Shown in pieces: positions 44,719-53,346 of a DNA stretch of 64,000 nt. Origin of the DNA: Mycobacterium europaeum (GTDB lineage Bacteria; Actinomycetota; Actinomycetes; Mycobacteriales; Mycobacteriaceae). The notes under the pieces are model-generated. The model was not told the DNA's origin and searched no databases. It saw only the letters and a list, made by a program, of their open reading frames with translations. Position 1 is the stretch's first letter. Each line of letters starts with the position of its first letter. The stretch is taken from positions 288,541 through 352,540 of the forward strand of contig NZ_LQOU01000051.1 in NCBI RefSeq assembly GCF_002102155.1, read 5' to 3'. The translations under genes were made by a program, and so were the position numbers.

Positions 44719-46254
44719 CGGCACCACGGCGTCGATGAGGTGCGGGCCCGGTTCGTTCAAGGCGTGACGCAGTGCGTCGGCGAGTTCCTCGGCGGTGGTG
44801 ACCCGGCGGGCCGGTACTCCCATGCCCTCGCTGATCTTGACGAAATCCATGGCGGGGCGGGACAAGTCGAGTAGGTCGAGGGCCTTGGGCCCGGGCGCCG
44901 ATCCCGCGCCCACCCGCGCCAGCTCGATCCGCAGGATGTCGTAGGCGCTGTTGTCGTAGATCACTGTGGTCACGTTGAGGTTCTCCCGCGCCTGAGTCCA
45001 CAATCCCGAGATCGTGTACATCGCCGACCCGTCGGATTCCAGGCAGAGCACCGGGCGGTCGGGGGCGGCCACGGCGGCGCCCACGGCGGCCGGGATGCCG
45101 TACCCTATCGCCCCGCCGGTCAGGGTCAGCCAGTCGTGGGCCGGCGCCCCCGCCGTGGCCTGGGCCAGCAGCACACCGGAGGTGTTCGACTCGTCGACCA
45201 CGATCGCCCGTTCCGGCAGCAGCGCCCCCACCACGTCGGCCGCCGACGCGGACGTCAAGGCCCCCGTCGGCAGCTGCGGCCGTGCGGCATCCGCCACGGG
45301 CGCAACCGTTCCCGGCGCCAACTCGTCGGCCACCGCGACGAGCGCCTCGGCGGCGCCGCTGTGCCCGGCGAGCAGATGCACCTCGCAGCCGGCCGGGACG
45401 AGGTCGCTGGGCATGTTCGGGTAGGCGAAGAACGACACCGGCGACTTGGCGCCCGCCAGCAGCAGATGCTTGGCGCCGTCCAGCTGGGCGGTGGCGGCCT
45501 CGGCGAAATAGGCCAGCCGCTCGACGGCGGGGACGCCCGCGCCCCGCTCCAGCCGCGTCGGGAACGTCTCGCACAGCACCCGGGCCCCGGTGGCCTGCGC
45601 GATCCGAACGGCGGCGGCAAGACCCGGACCGCGAGTCGCGTCACCGCCGATCATGAGCACCGCGGGTTCGCCCGAGCGCAGCACCTCGATCACCTCGAAC
45701 GCCAACCGCGGCTCGGCCCCCGCGGGTTCCGCGGGCACGGTACCGGCGGGTTGCGCCCCGTCGGACCAGGACACGTCGGCGGGCAGGATCAGCGTCGCGA
45801 TCTGCGAGCCCGCACGGCTGGCGGCGATCGCCTCGGCGGCGTCGGACGCGACGTCTGCGGTGTGTTCGGTGCGTCGCACCCACCCCGATACCGTACCGGC
45901 CAGCGCATCGATGTCCGATTCCAGTGGGGCGTCGTACTTCTTGTGATACGTGGCGTGGTCACCGACGACCACCACCATCGGCACCTGAGCGCGCCGGGCG
46001 TTGTGCAGGTTCGCCAGGCCGTTGCCCAGGCCGGGCCCCAGGTGGAGCAGCACCGCCGCCGGCCGCCCGGCGATCCGCGCGTAGCCGTCGGCCGCGCCGG
46101 TCGCGACACCCTCGAACAGGGCCAGCACGCCGCGCATCCGCGGGACGGTATCCAGTGCGGCCACGAAGTGCATCTCCGAGGTGCCCGGGTTGGCGAAGCA
46201 CACGTCGACTCCGCCGTCGACCAGGGTGTTGATCAGGGCCTGGGCACCGTTCAC
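44704..46254 (-). CDS. ilvX: Acetolactate-synthase-like ThDP enzyme IlvX
   Basis: 516 residues from GTG at 46254. Thiamine-diphosphate enzyme: catalytic Glu in FEGVATGAADGYAR, central Rossmann domain, C-terminal ThDP/Mg site ESDGSAMYTISGLWTQARENLNVTTVIYDN with the GDG variant ESDGSAM. Matches Rv3509c. The acetohydroxyacid synthase name is historical; the substrate here is uncertain. Overlaps the amidohydrolase by 4 nt (GTGA). Confidence 0.88.
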   Translation of the reverse strand: MNGAQALINTLVDGGVDVCFANPGTSEMHFVAALDTVPRMRGVLALFEGVATGAADGYARIAGRPAAVLLHLGPGLGNGLANLHNARRAQVPMVVVVGDHATYHKKYDAPLESDIDALAGTVSGWVRRTEHTADVASDAAEAIAASRAGSQIATLILPADVSWSDGAQPAGTVPAEPAGAEPRLAFEVIEVLRSGEPAVLMIGGDATRGPGLAAAVRIAQATGARVLCETFPTRLERGAGVPAVERLAYFAEAATAQLDGAKHLLLAGAKSPVSFFAYPNMPSDLVPAGCEVHLLAGHSGAAEALVAVADELAPGTVAPVADAARPQLPTGALTSASAADVVGALLPERAIVVDESNTSGVLLAQATAGAPAHDWLTLTGGAIGYGIPAAVGAAVAAPDRPVLCLESDGSAMYTISGLWTQARENLNVTTVIYDNSAYDILRIELARVGAGSAPGPKALDLLDLSRPAMDFVKISEGMGVPARRVTTAEELADALRHALNEPGPHLIDAVVPSITG

Positions 46255-47075
46255 GTGATTGCCTCCAGTTTGAAAACGCGTTCGGCGTTGGCGTGCAAGA
46301 AGTCTCGGCGGCCCTCGTCGGTCAGGCCGAGTTCGGCCAGCCCGGCCAGGGCGTGCGCGTGGGTCATCATCGGGTAGTTGGTGCCGAACAAGACTTTGCG
46401 CTGCCCGGTGCCGGTTTTCATGAACCGCACCAGCTCCGGTGGCAACCGCCGCAACGTGTAGGCGGACGTGTCGACGTAGACGTTGGGATGCTTGCGGGCG
46501 ACGGCGACCATCTCCTCGGTCCAGGGATAACCGACGTGACCGCACACGATCGCCAACTCGGGGAAGTCGAGGGCGACCTGGTCGATGTAGGGAATCGGGC
46601 GGCCGGTCTCCGAGGGCCGCAGCGGGCCGGTGTGTCCCACCTGGGTGCAAAACGGCACGCCCAGCTCCACGCATTCGGCGAACAGCGGGTAGTAGCGGCG
46701 ATCGGTGGGCGGCGCGTTCCACAACCACGGCACCACCCGCAGGCCCAGGAATCCCTCGCGAACGCGCCGGCGCAGTTCGCGAACCGCTTCCATCGGGCGA
46801 TCGAGGTCGACCGTGGCCAGCCCGCCAAACCGCTTCGGATGCAGGGCGATCCACTCGGCGACCTCGTCGTTGGAGATCAGATCCTGGCCGGTGGGGCCGC
46901 GCCACGCGCTGAGCAGGCCGAAGCGGACGTCGGCGGCGTCCATCGTCGCGATGCTCGCCTCGATCGGCACGTCGGCGTCCGGGATGGAATCGCCGGTCCA
47001 GCGGCGCAGCGACGCCAGCATGTCGCTGCGCAGGAACCGCGCAGTCGGATGCTGCATCCACACATCGACCGTCAT
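46251..47075 (-). CDS. Amidohydrolase 2 family protein (Rv3510c-like)
   Basis: 274 residues from MTVDVWMQHP; longer openings lie outside the conserved part. TIM-barrel amidohydrolase of the ACMSD type: His in THAHALAG and CGHVGYPWTEEM, Asp/Thr in VDTSAY, FGTNYPMM near the end. The usual N-terminal HxH metal motif is replaced by MQHPT, so metal binding may differ. Coupled to ilvX; the pair probably decarboxylates or cleaves a keto acid or ring product. Confidence 0.85.
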   Translation of the reverse strand: MTVDVWMQHPTARFLRSDMLASLRRWTGDSIPDADVPIEASIATMDAADVRFGLLSAWRGPTGQDLISNDEVAEWIALHPKRFGGLATVDLDRPMEAVRELRRRVREGFLGLRVVPWLWNAPPTDRRYYPLFAECVELGVPFCTQVGHTGPLRPSETGRPIPYIDQVALDFPELAIVCGHVGYPWTEEMVAVARKHPNVYVDTSAYTLRRLPPELVRFMKTGTGQRKVLFGTNYPMMTHAHALAGLAELGLTDEGRRDFLHANAERVFKLEAIT

Positions 47076-47098
47076 CGAGATCCAACAGTAGACGGGCG

Positions 47099-47866
47099 TT
47101 ACGCGGCCAGTGCCGCGCGGGCGGCCGCCTGCGTCTGCTGCGCGTACCCGCCGCCGAACAGCACGACGTGCGCCAGCAGCGGGAAGAGTTGGTGCAACCC
47201 GATCCGATTGCGCCAACCCGGTTTCAGCGGCCGCACCCGCTGATACCCGTCGACGACGGCGTCGTAGTGCGGGCAGCCGAACAGCGCCAGCATCGCCAGG
47301 TCGGTCTCGCGGTGGCCGGCATGCGCGGCCGGGTCGATCAGCACCACCCCGTCGGGAGTCCACATCACGTTGCCGCTCCACAGATCGCCGTGCAGCCGCG
47401 CGGGCCCGTCATCGTCGTCGAAGTCGCCCGCCCGGCAACGCGCTACGACGGCATCGATCGCGTCGCGGGTGGCGGCGTCGAGCCGCTCCGCCGCGAGGTC
47501 GGCCATCGGAACCAGCCGCTCCTCGGCGTAGAACTCGCCCCAGCGGCCGTGCCGCCGCAGCGACATCGGCAGCGGCTGCGACAGCGGCCCGAAGAAACCG
47601 GGCCCCTCCCATCCGTCGGGCCCCGCGCCGAACGCCGGCGCTCCTGCGTCGTGGGTGACGGCGAGCCGACCGCCGAACGCGTGCGCCGCGTCGGGGGTCG
47701 GTGTCACCGAACCAAGCCGCCCCAGCGTCAGGCTCGTCGCGTCGACGGACACCACCCGCGCGCACGGCACGCCGCCGGCGACGCCGCCCAGCCATCGCAA
47801 TCCGGCGGCTTCCCACGCGAAGTAACCGCTGGGCGCGCCGGGGTGCTGCTTGACGAAGTCGCTCAA
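47099..47866 (-). CDS. Fructosamine-kinase-like protein, N-terminally short
   Basis: 255 residues; the family has about 285-290. Kinase motifs present: FVKQHPG (Lys at residue 6), Glu in WEAAGL, HGDLWSGNVMW catalytic loop, IDPAAHAGHRETDLAM. The glycine-rich first strands that should precede the FVK lysine are missing. The TTG start overlaps the fadD19 stop (TTGA). Intact enzymes phosphorylate sugar adducts on protein lysines. Activity of this copy is doubtful. It lies where M. tuberculosis has PE_PGRS genes and fadD18. Confidence 0.75.
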   Translation of the reverse strand: MSDFVKQHPGAPSGYFAWEAAGLRWLGGVAGGVPCARVVSVDATSLTLGRLGSVTPTPDAAHAFGGRLAVTHDAGAPAFGAGPDGWEGPGFFGPLSQPLPMSLRRHGRWGEFYAEERLVPMADLAAERLDAATRDAIDAVVARCRAGDFDDDDGPARLHGDLWSGNVMWTPDGVVLIDPAAHAGHRETDLAMLALFGCPHYDAVVDGYQRVRPLKPGWRNRIGLHQLFPLLAHVVLFGGGYAQQTQAAARAALAA

Positions 47867-49503
47867 GCGGTCGCGTGAGCGGCGTGCACGTCGTCGGCCG
47901 GTCGCGCCTCGGTCTGCTCCTTGGCCCAGCGGTAGTCCGGTTTGCCCGCCGGCGAGCGCTTCACCTCATCGACCAGCCAAAGGCTACGCGGCACTTTGTA
48001 ACCCGCGATCTCGGAGCGCACGAAGCGGTCGAGCTCCGCCAGTGTCGGGCGCGCCCCGGGCCGGGGTGCGACGACGGCGGCGACGTGTTGCCCGTAGCGG
48101 GGGTCGGGCACGCCGACCACCAGGGCGTCGAAGACGTCGGGGTGGCCCTTGAGCGCCGCCTCGACCTCTTCGGGGTAGATCTTCTCGCCGCCGCTGTTGA
48201 TCGACACCGAGCCGCGGCCCAGCATCGTCACGCTGCCGTCCTCCTCGACGAGGGCCCAGTCGCCCGGGATCGCGTAGCGCACCCCGTTGATGGTCTTGAA
48301 CGTCTCGGCGGTCTTCTTCTCGTCCTTGTAGTAGCCGACCGGGATGTTGCCCTTCTTGGCGATGAAGCCGCGCACCCCGGAGCCGGGCTTGACCTCGTTG
48401 CCCTCCTCGTCGAGCACGACCGTGCGGTGGTCGATGGTCACGCGTGGGCCGCCACCGTGCGGCGCGTCCTTCGCGACGATGCTGGTGCCGCCGAAGCCGG
48501 TCTCCGAGGAGCCGATCGAGTCGGTGATGACCCGGTTGGGCAGCAACTCGAGCAGCTTCTCCTTGATGCTCGGCGAGAACAGCGCGGCCGTGCTGGCGAG
48601 CAGGAACAGCGAGGACAGGTCGTAGTCGTGGTCCGTGTCGAGCGCGTCGAGCAGCGGGCGCGCCATCGCGTCGCCGGTGAAGAACAGCAGGTTCACCTTG
48701 TGCTGGTGGATGGTGCGCCATACCTCTTCGGCGTTGAATTCCGGTGCCAGCACGGTGGTTTGGCCCGAAAAGATCGACATCCAGGTGGCCGACTGGGTGG
48801 CGCCGTGGATCATCGGCGGAATCGGGTAGCGGACCATCGGCGGGTTGGCGGCGGCGGCCTTGGCCAGGTCGTACTCGTCCTCGACGAATTGCCCTGTGGC
48901 GAAGTCGGTTCCGCCGAAGAGCACCCGGTAGATGTCCTCATGGCGCCACATCACGCCCTTCGGGAAGCCGGTGGTACCGCCCGTGTAGAGCAGGTAGATG
49001 TCGTCCTCGCTGCGGTCGCCGAAGTCGCGCTCGGGCGAGCCCTGCGCGATCGCCGAGTAGAACTCCACGCCGCCGTAGCGCTGGTAGTCGCTGTCGGAGC
49101 CGTCCTCGATGACCAGGATCGTCTTGACGTTGGGAGTGTCCGGCAGCACGTTGGCGACCCGGTCGGAGTACTGGCGTTCGTGGACCAGGGCGACCATGTC
49201 GGAGTTGTCGAACAGGTAGCGGAGCTCGCCCTCGACGTAGCGGTAGTTGACGTTCACCAGGATGGCGCCCGCCTTGACGATGCCGAGCATCGCGATGACG
49301 ATCTCGATGCGGTTGCGGCAGTACAGCCCGACCTTGTCGTCCTTTTTCACCCCCTGGTCGATCAGGTAGTGAGCCAGGCGGTTGGCCTTCTCCTCCAGCT
49401 GGGCGTAGGTCAGCTTCTCGTCGCCGCAGATCAGGGCGACACGGTCCGGCACAGCGTCGATGGCGTGCTCTGCGAGATCGGCAATATTCAGGGCCACGGC
49501 CAC
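47863..49503 (-). CDS. fadD19: Steroid side-chain acyl-CoA synthetase FadD19
   Basis: 546 residues from GTG at 49503 (MAVALNIADLAEHAI), the M. tuberculosis start; an opening 14 codons upstream runs through the operator. ANL family: LYTGGTTGFPKGVMWRH, SIGSSETGFGGTS, IPGDWALVEEDGSV, Lys in SPAGKPDYRW. Activates C26 sterol side-chain acids; needed for C24-branched sterols in Rhodococcus. KstR box 6 bp upstream of the start. Confidence 0.95.
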   Translation of the reverse strand: MAVALNIADLAEHAIDAVPDRVALICGDEKLTYAQLEEKANRLAHYLIDQGVKKDDKVGLYCRNRIEIVIAMLGIVKAGAILVNVNYRYVEGELRYLFDNSDMVALVHERQYSDRVANVLPDTPNVKTILVIEDGSDSDYQRYGGVEFYSAIAQGSPERDFGDRSEDDIYLLYTGGTTGFPKGVMWRHEDIYRVLFGGTDFATGQFVEDEYDLAKAAAANPPMVRYPIPPMIHGATQSATWMSIFSGQTTVLAPEFNAEEVWRTIHQHKVNLLFFTGDAMARPLLDALDTDHDYDLSSLFLLASTAALFSPSIKEKLLELLPNRVITDSIGSSETGFGGTSIVAKDAPHGGGPRVTIDHRTVVLDEEGNEVKPGSGVRGFIAKKGNIPVGYYKDEKKTAETFKTINGVRYAIPGDWALVEEDGSVTMLGRGSVSINSGGEKIYPEEVEAALKGHPDVFDALVVGVPDPRYGQHVAAVVAPRPGARPTLAELDRFVRSEIAGYKVPRSLWLVDEVKRSPAGKPDYRWAKEQTEARPADDVHAAHATA

Positions 49504-49508
49504 CAAAT

Positions 49509-49522
49509 TAGAACGTGTTACA
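49509..49522. promoter_or_regulatory. KstR operator between fadD19 and echA19
   Basis: TAGAACGTGTTACA, identical to the site at 39704. It lies between divergent fadD19 and echA19, almost touching the fadD19 start, so that transcript may be leaderless. Confidence 0.8.
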
Positions 49523-49570
49523 TTTCTTGACAAGCTCATGCCCATTGTCGTGCGAAAGGCGGTAGCCGTG

Positions 49571-50380
49571 GTGGAGGCGCCAGCAAACGAACAGACCGGA
49601 CCCGACGCGCTGGTGGAACAGCGTGGTCACACGCTCATCGTCACGCTGAACCGGCCGCACGCCCGCAACGCCCTGAGCACCGAGATGATGGAAATCATGG
49701 TGCAGGCCTGGGACCGCGTCGACAACGACCCGGACATCCGCTGCTGCATCCTGACCGGCGCGGGTGGCTACTTCTGCGCCGGCATGGACCTCAAGGCAGC
49801 AACCAAGAAGCCGCCGGGCGAATCGTTCAAGGACGGCAGCTACGACCCGTCGCGCATCGATGCGCTGCTGAAGGGCCGCAGACTCACGAAACCCCTCATC
49901 GCGGCCGTCGAGGGACCCGCGATCGCCGGTGGCACCGAGATCCTGCAGGGCACCGACATCCGCGTCGCGGGCGAGAGCGCCAAGTTCGGCATCTCGGAGG
50001 CCAAGTGGAGCCTGTACCCGATGGGCGGGTCGGCCGTGCGGCTGGTGCGGCAGATCCCCTACACGGTCGCGTGTGACCTCCTGCTGACGGGGCGGCACAT
50101 CACCGCCGCCGAGGCCAAGGAGATGGGGTTGATCGGGCATGTGGTGCCCGACGGGCAGGCGCTCGCCAAGGCGCTGGAGATCGCAGAGGTGATCACCAAT
50201 AACGGACCTTTAGCCGTGCAGGCCATCCTGCGGGCGATCCGCGAGACCGAGGGCATGCACGAGAACGAAGCGTTCAAGATCGACACCCAGATCGGCATCA
50301 AGGTCTTCCTGTCCGACGACGCCAAGGAAGGCCCGCGGGCGTTCGCCGAGAAGCGCAAGCCCAACTTCCAGAACCGATAG
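49571..50380 (+). CDS. echA19: Steroid enoyl-CoA hydratase EchA19
   Basis: 269 residues from the GTG at 49571 (AAAGGCGG about 8 nt upstream); an ATG at 49538 is an alternative. Crotonase features: NRPHARNALS, AGGYFCAGMDLKAA, VEGPAIAGGTEILQGTD, EAKWSLYPMGGS with catalytic Glu residues. Nearly the same as Rv3516, which hydrates cholesterol side-chain enoyl-CoA. Confidence 0.93.
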   Translation: MEAPANEQTGPDALVEQRGHTLIVTLNRPHARNALSTEMMEIMVQAWDRVDNDPDIRCCILTGAGGYFCAGMDLKAATKKPPGESFKDGSYDPSRIDALLKGRRLTKPLIAAVEGPAIAGGTEILQGTDIRVAGESAKFGISEAKWSLYPMGGSAVRLVRQIPYTVACDLLLTGRHITAAEAKEMGLIGHVVPDGQALAKALEIAEVITNNGPLAVQAILRAIRETEGMHENEAFKIDTQIGIKVFLSDDAKEGPRAFAEKRKPNFQNR

Positions 50381-50481
50381 CGTTTTGCGTCGAACGTGAA
50401 CTGACGGCGAGATTTCGCCCAAATTTCGTCCCTGGCTTCACGCTCGGCGCGGCTGTCGGTGGCCTGAGACACACTGCCCGC

Positions 50482-51321
50482 GTGGAAGAACCGTTCATCG
50501 GCAGCGAAGCGCTCGCGGTGGGCGCTGTGACGCGGCATGCGCTGCGACGCAGGTTCGTCGCAATCCATCCGAACGTCTACGTCCCGCGCGACGAGGACTT
50601 GACCGCTGTGACGCGCGCTCGTGCCGCCTGGCTGTGGTCCCGGCGCCGCGGGGTCGTCGCGGGACATTCCGCATCGGCGCTCCACGGCGCCAAATGGGTG
50701 GATCACCGCGCGCCGGCGCAATTGCTCTACGAACACCGTCGCCCCCCGACCGGCATCCGCACCTGGTCGGACACCATCGCGCACGATGAGACTCAAGTGA
50801 TCGCCGACGTGCTGACGACGAACCCGGCGCGCACAGCATTCGACCTGGCCTGTCGCAATCCAGTCGGGAGTGCTGTCGCTGCTATCGATGCCCTGGCTCG
50901 GGCAACCCGACTGAAGGTCGCCGATGCGGAATTGGTTGCGGAACGCTATAAAGGCCACCGGAACATCCGCCGAGCCAGGCGCGCGCTCGCACTTGTCGAT
51001 GCCGGCGCGCAGTCACCCCGGGAGACCTGGCTGCGACTCATGGTCATCGCGGCCGGATACCCTCCGCCGCAGACCCAGATCCCCGTCTACGGCGGATATG
51101 GCGAGCTTGTCGCGGTTGTCGACCTCGGTTGGGAGGATCTCAAGATCGCCCTCGAGTACGAGGGTGACCACCATCGGACCGATCGTCGGCAACTGCGCAG
51201 GGATATCGAGCGCTATGAAGCCCTGGACACCATGGGTTGGATCACCATCCGCGTCACGGCCGACCACACGCGGGGCGGCATCCTGGCGCGACTGGCCGCG
51301 GCGTGGACTCGCCGAACGTGA
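50482..51321 (+). CDS. Conserved protein with Vsr/DUF559-like endonuclease fold (Rv3517-like)
   Basis: 279 residues from GTG, the length of Rv3517. N-terminal winged-helix-like part (AVTRHALRRRFVAIHPNVYVPRD, AVAGHSASALHG region), as in AbiEi-type antitoxins. The C-terminal part (about 185-279) fits a PD-(D/E)XK nuclease: VVDLGWEDLKIALEYEGDHH, RRDIERYEALDTMGWITIRVT. Not obviously a steroid gene; function unknown. No toxin partner is adjacent. Confidence 0.75.
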   Translation: MEEPFIGSEALAVGAVTRHALRRRFVAIHPNVYVPRDEDLTAVTRARAAWLWSRRRGVVAGHSASALHGAKWVDHRAPAQLLYEHRRPPTGIRTWSDTIAHDETQVIADVLTTNPARTAFDLACRNPVGSAVAAIDALARATRLKVADAELVAERYKGHRNIRRARRALALVDAGAQSPRETWLRLMVIAAGYPPPQTQIPVYGGYGELVAVVDLGWEDLKIALEYEGDHHRTDRRQLRRDIERYEALDTMGWITIRVTADHTRGGILARLAAAWTRRT

Positions 51322-51384
51322 ACTCACGCACGCAATTTGGTCGATTCCTCGCCCTGTGTGCACGTTCGGCGGGGAGAAAACCCG

Positions 51385-52590
51385 TCACCCCAGCGGCGCG
51401 CTCGGCGTGAACGCCACCGGCATCTTCTCCAGGCCGGACACGAAGTTGGCCGGCCGCAGGGGCAGGTCGGCGTCCGACGCCAGCCGCATGTCGGGCAGCC
51501 GTTGCAGCAGACGCGTCTGCATGATCGACAGCTCCAGCCGGGCGAGCTGGTTGCCGAGGCAGAAGTGCGTCCCGAAGCCGAAGGCCAGGTGGTTGTTCGG
51601 GTAGCGCTCGATGTTGAAGCTTTCCGGGTCGTCGAAGACCTTCTCGTCGAAGTTCGCCGACTCGAACAGCAGGATCATCTTTTCGCCCTGGTGCAGCTGG
51701 GTGCCGTGGAATTCGGTGTCGGCCGTGATGGTGCGCGCCATGTTCTTCACCGGCGCGGTCCAGCGCAGCATCTCCTCGATCGCGTTGGGCAGCAGGCTCA
51801 GGTCGGCCGCCAGGCGCAGGTGCTGGTCGGGGTGCAGCAGAACTTGGCGCGTCCCGCCGGACAGCGTGTGGCGCGTCGTCTCGTCGCCGCCGATCAACAG
51901 CAGCAGGACCTCGGTGACGATCTGGTGATCCTCGAGCCGTGAGCCCTCGACCTCCGCGTGCACCAGGACGCTGACCAGGTCATCGGTCGGTTCGGACTTG
52001 CGGGCCTCGATCATCCCCATCATGTATTGGCTGTAGGCCGCGAAGGCATCCATGGTGACCTGGACGTCCGCTTCGGCCGCGGTGCTGCTCAATGCGCCGA
52101 CCAGGTCGTCGGACCACTTGAGGAACATCGTGCGCTCTTCCGGCCGCACGCCGAGCATGTCGCCGATGACGGCCATCGGCAGTGGCGCCGCCAGGTCCCA
52201 GACGAAGTCGCACTCGCCGCGTTCGCACACCGCGTCGATCAGCGTGTCGCACAGCGAAACGATCTTGGATTCCAGGTCTTTGACGCGCTTGCGGGTGAAG
52301 CCGGAGTTGACGAGCTTGCGGCGCAACAGATGTTGCGGATCGTCCATCTCGATCATCATCTCGACACCCGGTTGGTCGGGGCGGATGCCGCCGGCGTTGG
52401 AGAACAGTTCGGGGTTGCGCTCGGCGTCGATCACCGCCTGGTACGTCGAGGCGGCGGCTAATCCGTTGCGATCCCGAAAGACCGGCTCGTTCTCTCGCAT
52501 CCACTTGTAGACGGGCCGGGAGTCACCGGCGTAGAAGGTGCCGTCGGTGAGGTCGACGTCTGGTTTGGTCTTCAACTCGCTGGTGGTCAT
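51385..52590 (-). CDS. cyp142: Cytochrome P450 CYP142 (steroid C26 hydroxylase)
   Basis: 401 residues. I-helix GGDETTRH, ExxR in EEMLRW, heme loop FGFGTHFCLGNQLARLE. Sequence fits Rv3518c, which oxidises the cholesterol side chain at C26 to the acid, backing up CYP125. Overlaps the upstream gene by 4 nt (ATGA). FdxD is a plausible redox partner. Confidence 0.93.
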   Translation of the reverse strand: MTTSELKTKPDVDLTDGTFYAGDSRPVYKWMRENEPVFRDRNGLAAASTYQAVIDAERNPELFSNAGGIRPDQPGVEMMIEMDDPQHLLRRKLVNSGFTRKRVKDLESKIVSLCDTLIDAVCERGECDFVWDLAAPLPMAVIGDMLGVRPEERTMFLKWSDDLVGALSSTAAEADVQVTMDAFAAYSQYMMGMIEARKSEPTDDLVSVLVHAEVEGSRLEDHQIVTEVLLLLIGGDETTRHTLSGGTRQVLLHPDQHLRLAADLSLLPNAIEEMLRWTAPVKNMARTITADTEFHGTQLHQGEKMILLFESANFDEKVFDDPESFNIERYPNNHLAFGFGTHFCLGNQLARLELSIMQTRLLQRLPDMRLASDADLPLRPANFVSGLEKMPVAFTPSAPLG

Positions 52591-53303
52591 GAGATCTCCT
52601 GGGCATCACCGAAGGACATTTGGACGTGGTCGACCGAGCTGGACATCAAGGCACGTTTTGGAAGCCCCAGCGCCGCAAGCTCTTTCGAATACGGATGATC
52701 ACCGAGCCGAACGCTCACGCCGCCGAATCGGGTGCGCACGCCGTCCAGGGTGTGTTCGAAGGCGGTTTCGCGGGTGATTCCGTCGCGGTGGGAGTAAGTG
52801 CGCTGGGATTGCCGGCGCGGGGTCAGCCGGAACGGCAGGCCGCGGCGAAACTCCATGCCGATCACCGGTTGGCCGTCGATGCTGAGGTCGAAGGAGAACC
52901 GGCGGCCTTCGGACACGGTGAACTCGCCCATCACCTTGGGGTAGCCCCAGATCGTGGTCCCCGCTTCCAGGGTGAACGCCTGGTCGACGGGAAGGTGGTG
53001 GATGAAGGCGCCGGCCGACTGCAGGGCGCGCGGCCCGCTTGCGTTCGAGCCGGGCGGGTTGACCATCACGCTGGTGCCGAACTCGTGGTACTCGCCCAGG
53101 TCGCCGTCGATGTAGTGCATCAGCATCAGGACCACGATCGCGCGGCCGGGAAGGTAGCGGCAGACCCGCAGCCCGCTGTAGTCGATCATCTGCTGCGCGG
53201 CATCGGCGTCGACCGAGAACATCGCCATGTGCTGGTTTGCCTTGCGGATCTTCACCGGCATCGTCAGTACCGTGCCCGCGATGGTGTGCTGCGAGGCTGT
53301 CAT
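52587..53303 (-). CDS. Acetoacetate-decarboxylase-fold protein (Rv3519-like)
   Basis: 238 residues. Beta-cone fold of the acetoacetate decarboxylase family (VVLMLMHYIDGDLGEYHEFG, VDQAFTLEAGTTIWGYPKVMGEF). The Schiff-base lysine could be the K of GYPKVMG, but the usual context is not clear. Function unknown. It leads the operon with cyp142 and has a perfect KstR site 11 bp upstream. I recall Rv3519 as facing the other way in M. tuberculosis. Confidence 0.82.
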   Translation of the reverse strand: MTASQHTIAGTVLTMPVKIRKANQHMAMFSVDADAAQQMIDYSGLRVCRYLPGRAIVVLMLMHYIDGDLGEYHEFGTSVMVNPPGSNASGPRALQSAGAFIHHLPVDQAFTLEAGTTIWGYPKVMGEFTVSEGRRFSFDLSIDGQPVIGMEFRRGLPFRLTPRRQSQRTYSHRDGITRETAFEHTLDGVRTRFGGVSVRLGDHPYSKELAALGLPKRALMSSSVDHVQMSFGDAQEIS

Positions 53304-53313
53304 CCGGTCAATC

Positions 53314-53327
53314 TAGAACGCGTTCTA
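53314..53327. promoter_or_regulatory. KstR operator (perfect palindrome) before the cyp142 operon
   Basis: TAGAACGCGTTCTA, a full 14-bp palindrome, 11 bp upstream of the first gene. Confidence 0.88.
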
Positions 53328-53346
53328 ATCCGATGGCAAGGATCGG

